64,000 nucleotides of DNA from Spirodela intermedia (GCA_902729315.2 LR746268.1:5749501-5813500), one strand, 5' to 3'. Shown: positions 38,554 to 51,899, numbered from the stretch's first letter. A program made the numbers and translations. Notes: generated by a model from the sequence alone, not told the origin.

Positions 38554-38863
38554 CACGTGATTAATGGAATTTAAATAATATGATTAAAATTTAATACATT
38601 CATATTTATGCTTTTGGCTCCAACCACAGGGCTGAGATATCTCAATTTTTTTCATATTATTTTTTAAAAAATTAATTACTTTGTTGATGGCTCGTGAAGA
38701 GGCTTATCCGAGGATAATCTACGCTTCCGCTACGGGCTTCTAACGTGCGCCGGGAATATCCGGAAGAGCGTAAATTCGAATTAACTATTCCAGATCATCT
38801 GTTCGTGCGGTGCCGTACTCGTCATGTCACGTGACTGGCCGCGAGTGGTGGTGTGTGCACGTG
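38554..38863. promoter_or_regulatory. Three G-box (CACGTG) motifs
   Basis: CACGTG occurs at 38554-38559, 38828-38833 (within the palindrome GTCACGTGAC) and 38858-38863, 370-680 bp upstream of the ankyrin gene start. G-boxes are bound by bZIP and bHLH factors. The role here is inferred from motif density alone. Confidence 0.45.
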
Positions 38864-41800
38864 CGTCGACGCTCCCGAGAAAGCTGGTCTTCGGCCCCCC
38901 CTCTCTCTCTCTCTCTCTCTGGGCTAAACCCCGCGACCGTCGAATTTAAGAAGCGTCTGCGTGACGCTCCCTCTCTGTCCATCTCGCCGTCTAATGTAAG
39001 AGAGAAAATTTTGGTCAGGTCAATGGGGACGGAGGAGAGGGAGTCAACGGTGAGAGCTGGTAGTCAAGGACGAGGAGCGGTGGGAGCAGAACGATGGGAG
39101 GCTGTCTGGTAATAGTAATAGCCGCGGGTCGGTTACCGCGCGGTCCCTTCCCCCTGCGGGCGGCGCCGCCGATCACGAGCTTCCGGTGTGTTCTTTCACG
39201 CCGCCTCGACGGCGGACGGCGGCGTTAAAGGCGTCTGGTTTTTCTCGCATGGCGGGCCAACTTGCAAGCTCCGGATCTTGTGCAGATGACCCCCGTCTTC
39301 TCCCATCTTTCTTCCTCCTCGTGCAGTAATCTCCCTTTTCGAGGAGGCGGCCCCTCTCCCTCTAGGTGGGGACGCCGACAGAGACGGAGCATGGCCGGAG
39401 AGAGGATTCGACTGAGCTATGATTGATGATCTCAAGCGGAGCCTCGCATAGGACACGGTCGCCGCCATTGACTGCGACGGCAGCACAGAGCGAGGCCGAC
39501 CACGAACCCAGGAAGAAAGCCGCCAGCCAGGTGTCCTCCCCCCGATGGAAGGAGAGGACTGCGGATAATGGCGAATCGTAGGGAACAGTTGCGACAACTG
39601 TCCTTAAATTATCGTCATCTTGCGGCGCTTAGTCGTTTCCCCGGCGACTGGTCTTGGAAAGTTCCTGGGTTTCTTCTCCGGCGCCGGCAGCTGGCGTGAA
39701 CCCCTTGCTCCGGCAAGTGAACGGACAAAGCTGAGAGGTTCCCGGCCTCTCGGCAGAGACGCCCGGACGGCTCCCCGGCCTGAATCTACTGAACCCACAA
39801 GCGCCGCAACGTCCCTCACAGCGAGTGGCTTGAAATGGCTCGCCCTCACAGTGAGTAGCCAGAGGAGAACAGGACGGAGACGACAGGCGGTCGGCACACT
39901 GGACGGTAACATGGATACTCCCAGAGAAAGCTGCGGTTGATCTGGGAAGCTCAGTCCCATGAAAGAATGGGCAACTTGGACCGGGCTTCCGTTGAGGTTT
40001 CCCGAAGCGGAGAGCTCATCGGTTGACTTTGGTTCCTCGACGCCCCGGCCGGCCCAACAAGTTCTTAGATATGATTTACATTTTTGGTCAAATCCGACAA
40101 ACTGGGCTGACCACCTGATAACCTCCGCCATCTCCACGGCCGGTCCGCTGGCTGCCGCTGACCTCCAAATTGAAAAACGTGGATGAACGGCAGAGGATCC
40201 ACCGCCGCCGGGCGGGGGGCGGATGTCGGATCCCTTGCCACCTCGGTTACGAGCTCCCGAGGCTGTGTGGCTTCCTATTCGCCCCCCAGGGTGGGATCTT
40301 TGAGCTCAGCCTTCAGACGGAGCAGATGAAGATTCTGGCTCCTTGACTTGTAGAACTGCGGGTGACTGTTAAACGTTACCAAATTTAGAAGCTCGTTACA
40401 CCCTCGGCTATTGCTCTTCAATGGCTCCTCCCCTTGAGGTTCCTCGTGATACCCTCTACCCTCTTATATCCAGCTTCTCCGAGGCCTATCTATACCAGTC
40501 ATTCACATGGAGGGAGAGAGGAGAGAGAGAGGAGAGAGAGAGTGATCCACAGTGGCTCGAAAGGCAGCAGGAGCTTGGCCCTGCGCATCCCCACCATCGC
40601 ATCTTCGAGACACCAGCTGTCAGCCCTGCGGCCCTTTCTCCTCCCCGACCAGCACGTGCCGACGTCCCCCCACACAGCTCAGCACGTTTTCGTCCCCAGC
40701 TGACAGCAGACCGGAAAAATTGGCGCAGTAGCGGCGCCGCCTGTGCGGGGGTCGTTAGCCGCGCAGGAGTCTTGGAGCCTTGCGAAGTCTCCGGTGAGAT
40801 CTCACCGTTCATGGAAGAGGACAAAGGCCGCCTTCTGCGCAGAACAGCCCCACGCTAGCCCGGATCGGCGGCGGTAATTTCCTCTGCAGGAAGGACAATG
40901 GAAGCAGCGGCGGGCCGAAGTGACGTGCATACGGCAGCGACTCTGTCCGTCCACAGTTTTCCGACTGGTATACACGAGGACTGCCGCCAGCGTCGTATGA
41001 TAGTGAAGTCAGCCCGAGCTCAGCTTAAGTTCTGTGAAGCGCCAGATTCATGAAATCAATTGACTTCCCAGAACGGGCGGCGAGGTTTGACTGTTTCTCG
41101 GATTGGAAATACGGATTCAGAAGATTCTGCCCAAGATGGGTCTTCGAGGAAGTAATCCGGAGCCAGGGGAGCTCGGTTTTATTTGACGGCGAATCTGCCG
41201 GTCGTCGCGTTCGTTCCGTCGACAGAAAGATGAAGGATCAAAGAGAAGAGTTTGACTGCCGCCGAAAGGAGCTACAGGGAACTTGCAGACGATTCACGGC
41301 TCGTCGTTGCTCGTTTCGAGGCGGAAAATAAGTTGAAATCTTTTGAGAAATCAGATGTACCGGGGAGGCGAGTGAGTCCACCTGCTACCGACCAAGCGAC
41401 GAGCACGCGAGGTCGCCGGCGTCCCGGCGTGCTCTGCCACAGGCGGCACTGCCCGGACAGAAACGAGAGAGAGAGAGAGAGAGAGCGCCGCCATCGCCGG
41501 CACCCTTGGGAGAAGCAGTAAAAGTGACAAACTTTGTGGGAGAAACCCACCGGCGAGGATAAAGTTTCTCCCTTTTTGATATTCCCTGGTCTTCGAAGCG
41601 AGTAAATATATTAATTACTCCTACGAGGTATCAATTCGGTGGATAAATCCAATTTATTTATTATTTTTAAAAAAATCGGTGGAATCATGGCAAACTTATC
41701 TCGGTTTCCGAAATAAGTGGTCCGGGGGAAGAAAGTTTTTACCAAAATTAGATATTATTTTTGTATTTTAAAAATAACTAGCCACACTTTCCTGGCAATA

Positions 41801-42206
41801 ATATGGGATTTAATTATCTCAAAATGTCAACGGGGACAACTTTACTCGGCCAGGGATGATGTGACATTTATGGAAATGGACAAATAGACTCACATGCTGA
41901 TTTTAAAAAAATAAGATATTTCTTATTTTCCATGAAAAATAATATATTTCAAAGATAAAAAACCGGCATCCATTGACGTGCAAGAAATAACAGCGCGAAG
42001 AAAATGTGTACAATTATGGTGTAACGGCCCGTTAAGAGGGGGCAAAAAGACTAAACACTCTCTCCGTCAATATCTACGGAGACGGTGGGACTCATCGGAT
42101 CGTACTCATGTCGGCTTCGTCTTCCTCAGTCGAAGACCGGAGTCGCTTCCTCCGGTTCGGCTTCCGAGAAGGCGGATGGATCCCACAATGCTCTGCTGCA
42201 ACCCCC

Positions 42207-42245
42207 CTCCCTCCCCCTCCCCCTCCCCCTCCCTCTCTCTCTTCC
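42207..42245. repeat. CTCCCC hexamer repeat grading into CT
   Basis: A short pyrimidine-only tract of CTCCCC units followed by CTCTCT and TTCCTCC, about 780 bp before the LRR-RLK start. It may lie in the promoter or leader. Confidence 0.85.
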
Positions 42246-43022
42246 TCCATTACTGGCTGGCTTCTCACTAGCCCCCTAGCAGAGCAGCGGGGCCATGTGC
42301 CGAGCGTAAATGCGACGGCACAGTTAAAAACCTGCCGTCTCCGACACCCTTCCCCTTACCCTCCCCTCTCCCCCCTCCTTTACGCGATATTCGCGGCTTT
42401 GCCAACCATGATCTCCCTCCGATCGCTTCAGGTAGGGCGTGTTCTTCCCTCTGCTAGTCTTCTGCCACCATTGTATTATTTGATAGCGGAGGGATGTTCC
42501 GTCATTCTCTCTTAGACGGCCGCGATTCAATGCGATCCATTAGGGTCTCCTCCACGGGGCGTCTTCGAAAGTTTGACGAATGTCTGGATTTCTCTCCCGG
42601 TGGGACAGTTCCTCTCGAGCTCTGCACTTCGTGTCTTAAATTTTCTACGTGCTTCTGAGTCCGGTTGACCCGCTGGATCTGCAGAGCACGAAAAAGACGC
42701 CCTTATTTATGGATGTGTTCAGGTTCTTTAGCCGTCCCTCTCTATCTTTCGTGGCCAAGAAGATGTCCCTCTCCAATTCAGGTTTCGAATCACCGCAGAT
42801 GGAGTCCGTTTGAGCAGCCCAATCCACTCTTCCTCTCGTTTATTCGGGGTTTCCGTTTCGGGAAGACATTCTAACAGTTTTGTCCAATTCGTCATTCCCC
42901 CTGCCCACTCCTCACCACTTATTCTGTGACCTTCATGAAATCCCTGTGCTTGCACCCACCTTCAATCGAAAATCTCAGCGGCATCCCCGGTTCTACCCAA
43001 GGAGCTTAGCGCATTGCCAGGA

Positions 43023-46000
43023 ATGGTGTCCTCTCGAGCACTCGTGGTGGTCTTTCTCTCTTGTTTTTGGCTACTCCCGGGTACGCAGCAGCTGCAATCG
43101 TCGCAGACTGAGGTTCTGCAGCAGCTAAGGAAGCAATTGGAGTACCCAAGGCATTTGGATGCTTGGAATTACGCCGGAGACCTCTGCAGCGCGCCGCCGT
43201 CACCTTTTCTTACAGTTGCGTGTGAGGCAAACACGATTACCGAGCTCAAGATCGTTGGCGACAAACCGGCCAAGGTCAGCAACTTCGATGGTCATCCAGT
43301 TGCCGGCCAAACCCTCTCGGCGTTCTTCTCCGTCGATTCATTCGTCACAACATTGTCGAGGCTAAACAGCTTGAAGGTGGTAATCTTGGTCTCCTTGGGG
43401 ATTTGGGGCCCTCTGCCTGACAAAATTCATCGTCTCTATTCTCTGCAAGTGCTTGATCTGAGCTCCAATTTCCTGTACGGCTCGATTCCTCCGAGGATAT
43501 CTGCCATGGGGATGCTTCACACTCTGACTCTCGACGCAAATTTCTTCAACGACACCGTCCCCGACTGGTTCGATTCTCTGTCGAATCTGACCGTCCTGAG
43601 CTTGAAGAATAATCGCCTCCAGGGCCCCTTGCCCCGGTCGATCGGCGGAGTTACGGCTCTCACCACTCTGGCTTTGTCAAAAAACAATATCTCAGGCAGG
43701 GTACCTGATCTGGGCAGCTTATCGAGCCTCGAGGTTCTGGATTTAAGGGACAACCAGTTAGATTCTGAGATTCCTCCCATGCCCAGAGGGATGGTCACCA
43801 TCCTCCTCAGCAGGAACTCTTTGGCGGGCAAGATACCTCACCAGCTCGGAGAACTGAGTCGGCTACAGCACCTCGACCTGTCGTACAACCTTCTCCAGGG
43901 AACTCCTCCTGCGTCGCTGTTCTCCTTGCCCAACTTAAGTTACCTGAGTCTGGCTTCCAACATGCTCAGTGGTTCCCTCTCCAGCAAGCTAGCCTGCGGC
44001 GGCCAACTCGGGTTCATCGACATCTCGGTAAACAGATTAACAGGGACTCTGCCTCCATGCCTGAGTGACATTTCGAATGAAAGGGTCATCAAATTCAGTG
44101 GTAACTGCTTGTCTGACGATTCCAGTCGCCAGCACGAGTCCTCGTTTTGCAGGGAAGACAGAATAGTAGGAAAGGGAGGCAAGAACAGATATATAGGGCT
44201 GCTGATCTGCGCCATTGGAGGAGCTTTTGTTGTCATGCTAGTCCTCCTCCTCATGCTACTATATTTCTATCGGAGGCATCGCCACGGACGGGCAAAGGCA
44301 GAGACTCGGCTGCTGCAGAATCCGGCCCTGGAAAATTATTCGACAGGTTTTTCCTCTGAGCTCCTTGCCAACGCCAGTAAGTTTGCTTCCTGTTCTTCCC
44401 TTCTCCTCACCCTGTGACCTCATAACTAGGCAAACTCTTCACGTGGATGATGTTTTATACTGGTCAAATGAAGATTTCTTCTACTCCATCGATGGTTGAT
44501 CTCCAATGGTTGCTTGCCCATATGCCAGGATACGTTTCCCAACCTGTGAAACTCGGATCGCAAGTGATGCCGACGTATCGGGTATTTTCCTTGGAAGAAT
44601 TGAGAGAGGCGACGGACAATTTCAGCCGATTATCCTTTATTGGCGAGGGTTCTCATGGAAAGGTGTCATTTTCAGCATGCTTCTTGATGCTATTTCATCC
44701 AAAAGCAGCCTTCTTTTAGTATACTCTTTGAAATGTGACTGTGGCATGCATTCTCTCCACAATCTGCCACCTTTAATCCCGGATTTTATTTTATTTTTGT
44801 CTTTTGGGAGTGAGGTTGAGGTTCTTGAAAAGTCAACAAATCCCTGAATAGGAATTATTTTCTCCTTTCTTTTTAGCTTCACCATAATGTGGATCGATTT
44901 TCTTCTGTTTCTTGTCCTGCCTCATCGTGATCTACACAGCTCATCAGCTTCACTGCTATCATGTTCCCTCCCTCCAGAATTGATCAACTCCATGCCAATA
45001 GTCACTAAAGAGTAGGAACAACAAACTGATTTATCTCGAGTGCTGCCCATTGAAATCAGAAGATCTATTGGGTCATGACCCCGAGGGTCAAATCTCTCCT
45101 TCCCCTCCTCCTCTTTTGTTTTCGATTCACAGTACATTAATCAGAGATGAACAGTGTTTGACGAACATCTCATCCTCTGCTCTTTGGCGTGACGATGAAA
45201 AACCAGTGGTGATGAGCCAATTTTTATCCCCCATTCAGGTGTACAAAGGGAGGTTGGAGAATGGGTCTCAAGTCGCTGTGAAGTGCCTGGCCTTATTTAA
45301 GAAGTACTCCATCAGGAACCTCAACCTCCGCCTGGATCTGCTCTCGAAGCTCCGCCACCCTCACTTGGTTTGCCTCCTGGGCCACTGCGTGGATGGCTCG
45401 TCGGACGACTCCAGCGTGCACAGGGTCTTCCTCGTCTACGAATACATACCCCACGGAAATCTTCACTCCCATCTTTCCGGTACATACGAAGCACAGAGCC
45501 TGGCCCAGTTATTTTTTTGGTGAGTTTTCCTCATTTTGCTTATGTCTGCAGAGATTAGCATGGAGAAATTTCTGACATGGCCGGAGAGATTGGCCATTCT
45601 GATCGGCATTGCAAAGGCTACCCACTTCCTGCACACTGGAATCCTTCCCGGGTTCTTCAATAACAAGCTGAAGACGCATAATGTGCTGCTTGATGAGCAT
45701 TATATTGCAAAGATCAGTGATTATGGGCTGTCGATTATCACCGAAGAAATCGACAAGCATGAGGTGGGTCTGAGAGGTTCTTCTCTGATGGATGCCAATG
45801 GAATACATACTTTGGAAATTCCTTTATTTACTCCTTTTTTAATTTCTCCCCCTCCCCCTTCTCGTCAGGTGAAGGCAGAAGGCCTAAAGTCAACTCATGC
45901 GGCTCAGATCAATCTGCAATCCATGTGAGAATCCTTCTCTGATGCCATATTTCCTTTGACTTCCTATTTTTTGGTCCTGTTCTTGAGTTGTAATCTATGA

Positions 46001-46533
46001 GGCTGATTTATCTGTGCATGTAACGCCTGACTTATTCCTATTTTTCGCTTAGAAATTATTTGTTTTCTTCGCTTAGAAATCCTTCTTTGTTCATAAAATA
46101 CCATCTTTTACAGGGAAATGACGAGCATGGAGGATGATGTTTACTCTTTCGGTTTAATCATCCTGGAAACACTCACCGGCCCGGCGCAGGCCGCGAGGGG
46201 GGAAGCCTTTTTGCTCAACGAAATGGTACGATACCGGCTCTTTGACTTATTCTGCGCGAATGTAAGGTTGACTCTCTGTGTTATTCTCTCCCTTTGTAGA
46301 GGACGTCGTTCAGCAGGCAAGAAGGGCGGAAGCAAATAATCGACCCGACCGTGCTCGGCACCGCCGCGGACGAATCCCTGTCGCTGGTCATCTCCATAAC
46401 GGATAAATGCTTGTCTTCGGAGTCGTCCCTCCGGCCTTCGATCGAGGATGTTCTCTGGAACCTGCAGTATGCGGCCCAGGTGCAGGCCACCGCCGACAGA
46501 GATCAGCGGTCAGACGCCACCTCGCAGGCATGA
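43023..46533 (+). CDS. LRR receptor-like protein kinase, probably inactive (At3g03770-like)
   Basis: Exons 43023-44376, 44529-44662, 45239-45479, 45552-45763, 45869-45924, 46114-46225 and 46300-46533 give 780 residues. A signal peptide (1-22) leads into an N-terminal cap, then about nine LRRs of the LxxLxLxxNxLxGxIP type (115-345). A transmembrane segment lies at 391-416 (LLICAIGGAFVVMLVLLL), followed by a basic stop-transfer, then the cytoplasmic YRVFSLEELREATDNFS and a kinase-like domain. Lys511 (VAVK) is kept, but the catalytic HRD is replaced (NNKLKTHN, no Asp), DFG is DYG (633-635), and no APE motif is seen. Order and intron positions match the Arabidopsis 'probable inactive LRR-RLK' group (At3g03770, At5g14210). 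It should act at the plasma membrane as a non-catalytic receptor or scaffold; its ligand is unknown. Confidence 0.93.
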
Positions 46534-47101
46534 AATCCGCCGAGAATCTCCGGCGATGTCGGTGCCATCGCTCGCCCGATAATGCCCCATTGTTCTCCGC
46601 TACTGGGTCTTCTTCCGACCGAACTTTTCGTTCATGAATTAGGGTGCCCGTAGATGAGCAAGTTTACTGTGAAACAGAGCCCATTTCTCTCTCTCTTCGC
46701 TTCGTGGCTGGTGAAGATGGGGCCGTCGAGGGAGGGGATCCCCAGGAGGTCCTGCCGCCGTGGGCACGCCAGGTGGAGAACGACAGCGCCGCTACCGCCA
46801 CGGTGGGGACCCCTGTCCGTCTCGGCGAGCTTCTTCTTTCAGGATTTGATGACGAAGGGACGGCTGCCTTCCATAAGCTTTTGATCCGTGTTGGAGTGGG
46901 TCGGGGGATTCTGTCATGGCGTCAGCTTGTCGGTGCATGCCTCCAAGCTACTACACGAGAGCGAGAGAGAGAGAGAGAGAGGGCGGTGGCCACCTTACTT
47001 CCCGGCTAGTTAACTCGGAACGAGAGACCATTTGACGTATTTGAATATTTTTCATAATATTCTGGGAAGAACCAGCAGGCAAATCTCCCCTTCTTCCGCC
47101 A

Positions 47102-47138
<37 letters not shown>

Positions 47139-47790
47139 CTCTCGATTGTGTACCCTCGGACCAGGGTTCCATGGCGAATGCCGGCCGCCACGGAAGTCCT
47201 TCCGTGCCCTGCATTTATGATGATGAGGATCTTCTTCTTCTTCTTGACTGAAGGAGGGGGGGACTGAGATATTCCCGACTGCCGATCTTCAGGTGATTCC
47301 TCACACATCCGCTTTCCGGTGTTTCCGTCCGAGGTCGGGGCCGATCGCGTGTGTGAGCTCCGTCAATGTCCGCCGCCGCGTTGGCTTCTATTCTACCTTC
47401 ATTCATTTCCCCCCGCCGCCTCGTCATTCTACTTTGCCTCCGGATCTGAGGACGATGATGCAGAGCAGAATTTAATGCTCAGCAGTCCGTCTACAGAAAT
47501 CTCTCCCTTTGACCCACTTTACTCTTCTCCGGACAGAAACCCAGCTCTCCCCCGCAGATGAACAGAGCTCTGGATCGAACCCACCGACGTATTACCGTCT
47601 TCATGCTTCCTCGATTCGTACCTGTTGATTATCTCCCGCACACATTCTCTGATTATATTTTTTTTACTCCTACCGCGGATTTCTCACGCATCCGTCGGCG
47701 CAGGTGGAGTGGGTCAGCCTCGCCCATTGAATGCGGAGAAGAAGATCCTCTTCCCCAGAGCGACCATTCTGAGTCCTCCTCGCTCCGATC
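46534..47790. other. Spacer between LRR-RLK and NT-C2 gene
   Basis: This gap of 1.26 kb holds the 3' end of the kinase gene and the promoter and leader of the next gene on the same strand. It contains a GA tract near 46960-46981 and a CT tract at 47105-47143. Open frames here are short and low in complexity; no gene is called. Confidence 0.6.
47105..47143. repeat. CT microsatellite
   Basis: About 35 bases of CT dinucleotides, one interruption, roughly 650 bp before the start of the NT-C2 gene. Confidence 0.95.
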
Positions 47791-50700
47791 ATGGTTCTGG
47801 GTCTTAGATCGAAGAACAGGAAGGGGACCTCCGTCCATGTCGACTTCACCATCCATGTTCAGGAAATAAAGCCATGGCCCCCATCACAATCCCTCAGATC
47901 CGTCCGCTCCGTCGTGCTTCAATGGGAGAACGGAGATCAGAATTCAGGGTCGGGGCGTCCTGTCGTCCCCTCCCTCGACGACGGGAGGATAGTCCTCGAC
48001 GAGTCCTTCAAGCTCCAGGCCACCCTTCTGAAGGAGGCCGCCGGAAAAGGCAACGATGGCGGCGCATTCCAGAGGAACATCCTCGAGCTGAACCTGTACG
48101 AACCCAGGAGGGATAAGGGGGCGCGGGGACAACTCCTGGGGAGCGCGGCGGTGGACCTGGCGGAGCACGGCGTTATACGGGAAGCTGTGAGCCTCGGGGT
48201 CCCGGTGAGCTGCAAGAGGAGCTTCAGGAACACGGCGCAGCCCGTCCTCTTCCTCAAGATTCAGACGCTCAAGAAGGCCGAGGAGGGGTCCTCTTCCTCG
48301 GAGAGCTTGCTGAAGGAAGAAGGATCGGCGGGCAGAGATGCTGGTGGTTCTGTGTCGCCATTGATGCATGGAGAATGCCCAGAGGAGGAGATCGCCTCCT
48401 TCACCGACGACGACATCTCGTCCTCCCACTCATCTTTGCCTTATTCCGCTCCTCCGAAAGACCCTGACGAGCGGTCTCAGAATCAGGTCTGTCTGTCTGT
48501 CTCTCTTTCTCCCTCTCTCTCCCTCCCTCCCTCGATTTTCTTGCATGATTTTGGTTGAGCGATCGTGATCCAGCTCTGGAAAATGTGGAACAGGATGCAA
48601 GAGCAAGCCCATCTCCATCTGGCACCAACTCTTCCCGGGAGAATTCAACGATGATTCAGGAGGAATTAGATGCTTCTCCGCCATCCACCGTCTCTGAACC
48701 TACAGAGCCAGAAACCAGCAAGATGGAGAACGATGAAGGTGAGGAGGAAGCCCCCGAGAGCACGGTAGATGCCAAGGCCGAGCAGAGAGAAACTGAGCAC
48801 CACGATAATGGCGATCTTACGGTGGAAGGCACCTTGAACAAGGTGGAATGTTCAGAAAATGCGGGCAATGACTGCGGTCGGATTGAAAATGGTGGAATGA
48901 TCTGCAACGGGGCTGAAGAAAGCTTCTTGGAGAGGGAAGGTGAAGTGATCGCGCCAGAAAATAGTGGGATAATCAGCAATGGCGAAGGAGAAAGCTTGCC
49001 GGAGAAGGAAGGCGAAGAGACTCCGCCGGAGAATGGAGGACAGACCGTAGACGAAGCCCTGAATGATTCGGTTGAAATTAGATGCTTGACCGAGGACTCC
49101 GATGGACAGTCAATAGTGGGTCAACTGTCGGGGACTCCACAGAAGTCTCCTGAGGAAGACCAAGGGACCTGTGATCTTCCTCAATGTGGCAAGAACTTTG
49201 CTGTCGCAGATGGCGGCGACCCCGCCGGCAAGCCGAGGAGTCTGAAGTCCGTCCGATCGCCGTCTCTCACCGCCAGGAACGATAATTCTGCAGAAGATGT
49301 GAAGGAAATAGATGTTTTGGGGAATGCCCACCATGGTTCTAAGAAGTTCAGGAACGGGGGGAGTAGTTTTTCCAGTAAAAGGGTCAACGAGCTGGAGTCC
49401 AGGGTCAGAATGCTCGAAGCGGAGCTGAGAGAGGCGGCGGCTGTCGAGATCGGGCTCTACTCCGTCGTCGCCGAGCACGGAAGCTCCGCCCAGAAAGTCC
49501 ACACCCCAGCCCGGCGGCTCCTCCGCCTGTACACTCGCGCCTGCCGGGAGGAATCCCAAGAAAGAAGGGGCGGCGCCGCCAGGAGCGCCGTCTCGGGCCT
49601 GGTTCTGGTGGCGAAAGCTTGCGGAAACGATGTTCCGAGGTACGCGCAGGACGTTTCCGATCTTGGTAATGTCGACATTCATGGTGATTCTTCCCCTGTG
49701 CAGGTTGACTTTCTGGCTTTCCAACGCTGCGGTCTTGAGGGCGACGGTGTCTCAGGGGGTTGACCCATCTGACCCGGCGATGTCAAACCTGCGAGATCGG
49801 AACCCCGGGCCCTTGAGATGGGAGTCGACGGCCAAGAGCCAGAAACAGCTCTCTTTCATGGAAGATCTTGACGACTGGGAGGACCCGAACATATTCATCT
49901 CCGCATTGGAGAAGATCGAGGCCTGGATCTTCTCGCGGGTCGTCGAGTCCCTGTGGTGGCAGGTCAAATCGGAGAATCTCTCTCTCTGTGTCTCTCTCTA
50001 TACTTTGCCGGCGTTCTAAGCTCTCTTTGGTTGCTTGGTACGATCATCAGAAGGGCATCGCTTCTCTCTTTCTTGTAGACTCTGACGCCACACATGCAAT
50101 CCGCCGATGAAATCGATCGATCAAAGGGAAGCTCGAGCGCGAGGAACGGCCATGGGAAGCAATCGAGTGCGAAGGATCAGAATCAGGCGAGCTTCTCCAT
50201 GGAGCTGTGGAAGAGGGCTTTCAAGGACGCCTGCGAAAGGCTCTGTCCAGTTCGAGCCGGTGGCCACCAGTGCGGTTGCCTACCCATGCTGCCCAGACTG
50301 GTGCGTACGAGGATCCCCGGAAGAGTCGTCTTCGATTCCTCCTTGCTTTCTTCTTCTCCTCCTGAAAATTCTCGTCCGGCGATCAGATCATGGAGCAGTG
50401 TGTGGCGAGACTCGACGTCGCCATGTTCAACGCGCTCCTTCGTGAATCCGGCGACGACATTCCGACCGACCCCGTTTCCGACCCGATCACCGATGCCAGG
50501 GTTCTCCCCATCGCCGCCGGCAAATCGAGCTTCGGCGCCGGCGCCCAGCTGAAGAACGCCGTCAGTGCTCTCTCTCTCTTTCTCTCTCTACTGGTTTTTG
50601 GTTTGTTCTTGGACCGATCCAAAGGGTGGAAGATGATTCAGCTGACCAAACAACGGATTTCACGCCGCCGGTGTTGCCAGATTGGGAACTGGTCCAGGGG

Positions 50701-51461
50701 GCTCACCGACTGGTTCGGCATCGACGACGACGACGAGGACGACAACTCCTCCGAGGGCGAGGGAGAAGACGATCACCGGCGGGAAGCCGCCGCACCCCAA
50801 AAATCTTTCCGCCTGCTGAATGCTCTGAGCGATCTGCTGATGCTCCCAAAGGATATGCTCCTGGACGAGTCCATCAGGAGAGAGGTCCTCCCCCTCCCTT
50901 TCCCCCCGCCGGCATGAATCCTCTTCCGGGAGCTCGTCTTCTGAAGCTTTTAGCTTCTTCTTGAAGGTCTGCCCCAGCTTTGGAGAGCCGGTTTTGAGGA
51001 GGATCCTCTGCGGCTTTGAGCCCGACGAGTTCTGTCCCGACCCCGTACCGGAGGAACTTCTCGACGCCTTGGATTCACAGGTTTGACCCCCGGCCCAGAC
51101 TGATTTGCTCGTTTTCCCCCTCCGATTTTATGTAGAAACTGTTTATCAGGAGGTGGTGGCGGACGGCGATGAGGTCGTCGGGAGCTTCCCCTGCGGTGCC
51201 GCTCCGGTGGTCTACTCGCCGCCTCCCGCGAAGGCGGTGGCGGAAGCCATCGGAGACCCCCGTGGACGGCCCTTCCTGTCGAGGATTGGCTCCGCCGTGC
51301 TCCGCAAGTCCCACACCAGCGACGACGAGCTGGAGGAGCTAGACGCACCTCTCACCCTGATCGCCGCCGACAGGTCCCGCCTGTTGACGCCTTCGCCCAA
51401 CGGCGGCGCCAGGTTGACCAGATACCACCTGCTCCGCGAAGTCTGGAGAGGCGACGATTAG
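47791..51461 (+). CDS. NT-C2 domain protein, plant 'nucleolar gar2-like' (At2g42320-like) family
   Basis: Exons 47791-48486, 48594-49639, 49704-49962, 50079-50300, 50387-50560, 50681-50884, 50967-51080 and 51150-51461 give 1008 residues. Residues 1-160 form an N-terminal C2-like (NT-C2/EEIG1-EHBP1) domain starting MVLGLRSKNRKGTSVHVDF. A long acidic, Ser/Glu-rich low-complexity region (165-470) follows, then a short predicted coiled coil (VNELESRVRMLEAELREAA). The conserved C-terminal half contains LTFWLSNAAVLRA, IEAWIFSRVVESLWWQ and MEQCVARLDVAMFNALLRES, which resembles the dilute-like module of class XI myosins. It may link membranes or organelles to actin-based motility; family function is poorly defined, so that is inference. 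The 'gar2-like' name seen in databases rests on low-complexity similarity and should not be trusted. Confidence 0.88.
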
Positions 51462-51540
51462 CTTAAATACCACCCCCAGATGAAAAAACTGAAATTTTTT
51501 ACCCTTTTAAGTTATCCCTCCCCCTCTCTGTCTCTCTGTC

Positions 51541-51576
<36 letters not shown>

Positions 51577-51899
51577 GCTGGGCTTTAAAAAGGGCTCACT
51601 TTGGAGCTTTTCACGAGATTTGGGAAGGACAGGTCAAAGTTTGCCCTTTGACCGTGGGGAGTATTCAATTTCAAAGAATAGACGGGCACATCGAGGAAGG
51701 GTTTGGGGCTGATTTGCCCAAAAATAAATGGAAAAATGAAGGCTGAAACATGCTACAATTCGTGGTCAAAATTGCTCACAGGAAATCTCGATGAGAACTT
51801 CTGGAGTAGCTCTCGTTCACTGCAGAAGGCAAGACTGGAAAGGGGAATAATTATCCGCGAACGTCTCATCTGGGGGAAGGAGCAGCCCCAGGGCTCCCA
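51462..51899. other. Convergent 3' region between NT-C2 and adenylate kinase genes
   Basis: The 438-bp gap carries the 3' ends of both genes. A CT/GTCT repeat occupies about 51522-51577. No further gene is seen. Confidence 0.6.
51522..51577. repeat. CT/GTCT microsatellite
   Basis: Mixed CTCTCTGT and GTCT units about 60-115 bases after the stop of the NT-C2 gene, so probably in its 3' UTR. Confidence 0.9.

Larger units (their letters stand above)
38186..43022. other. Large intergenic region between divergent ankyrin and LRR-RLK genes
   Basis: The two flanking genes point away from each other, so this 4.8-kb region carries both promoters and leaders. Three CACGTG G-boxes occur at 38554, 38828 and 38858, and CT or GA tracts at 38320-38360, 38900-38920, 40512-40543 and 41465-41486. 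The part near 41.6-42.0 kb is AT-rich. The part just before 43023 is pyrimidine-rich and likely leader sequence. Open frames of 100-180 codons around 39.2-40.9 kb have no recognisable family features, so I list no gene. A non-coding transcript cannot be excluded. Confidence 0.5.

Noticed and set aside
39604-40137. 177-codon minus-strand open frame in the large spacer
   Set aside because: No recognisable domain, poor amino-acid composition and no consistent splice partners; left as intergenic.
46644-47009. 121-codon frame downstream of the LRR pseudokinase
   Set aside because: It begins at a non-ATG codon, ends in a GA tract and lacks any recognisable motif.
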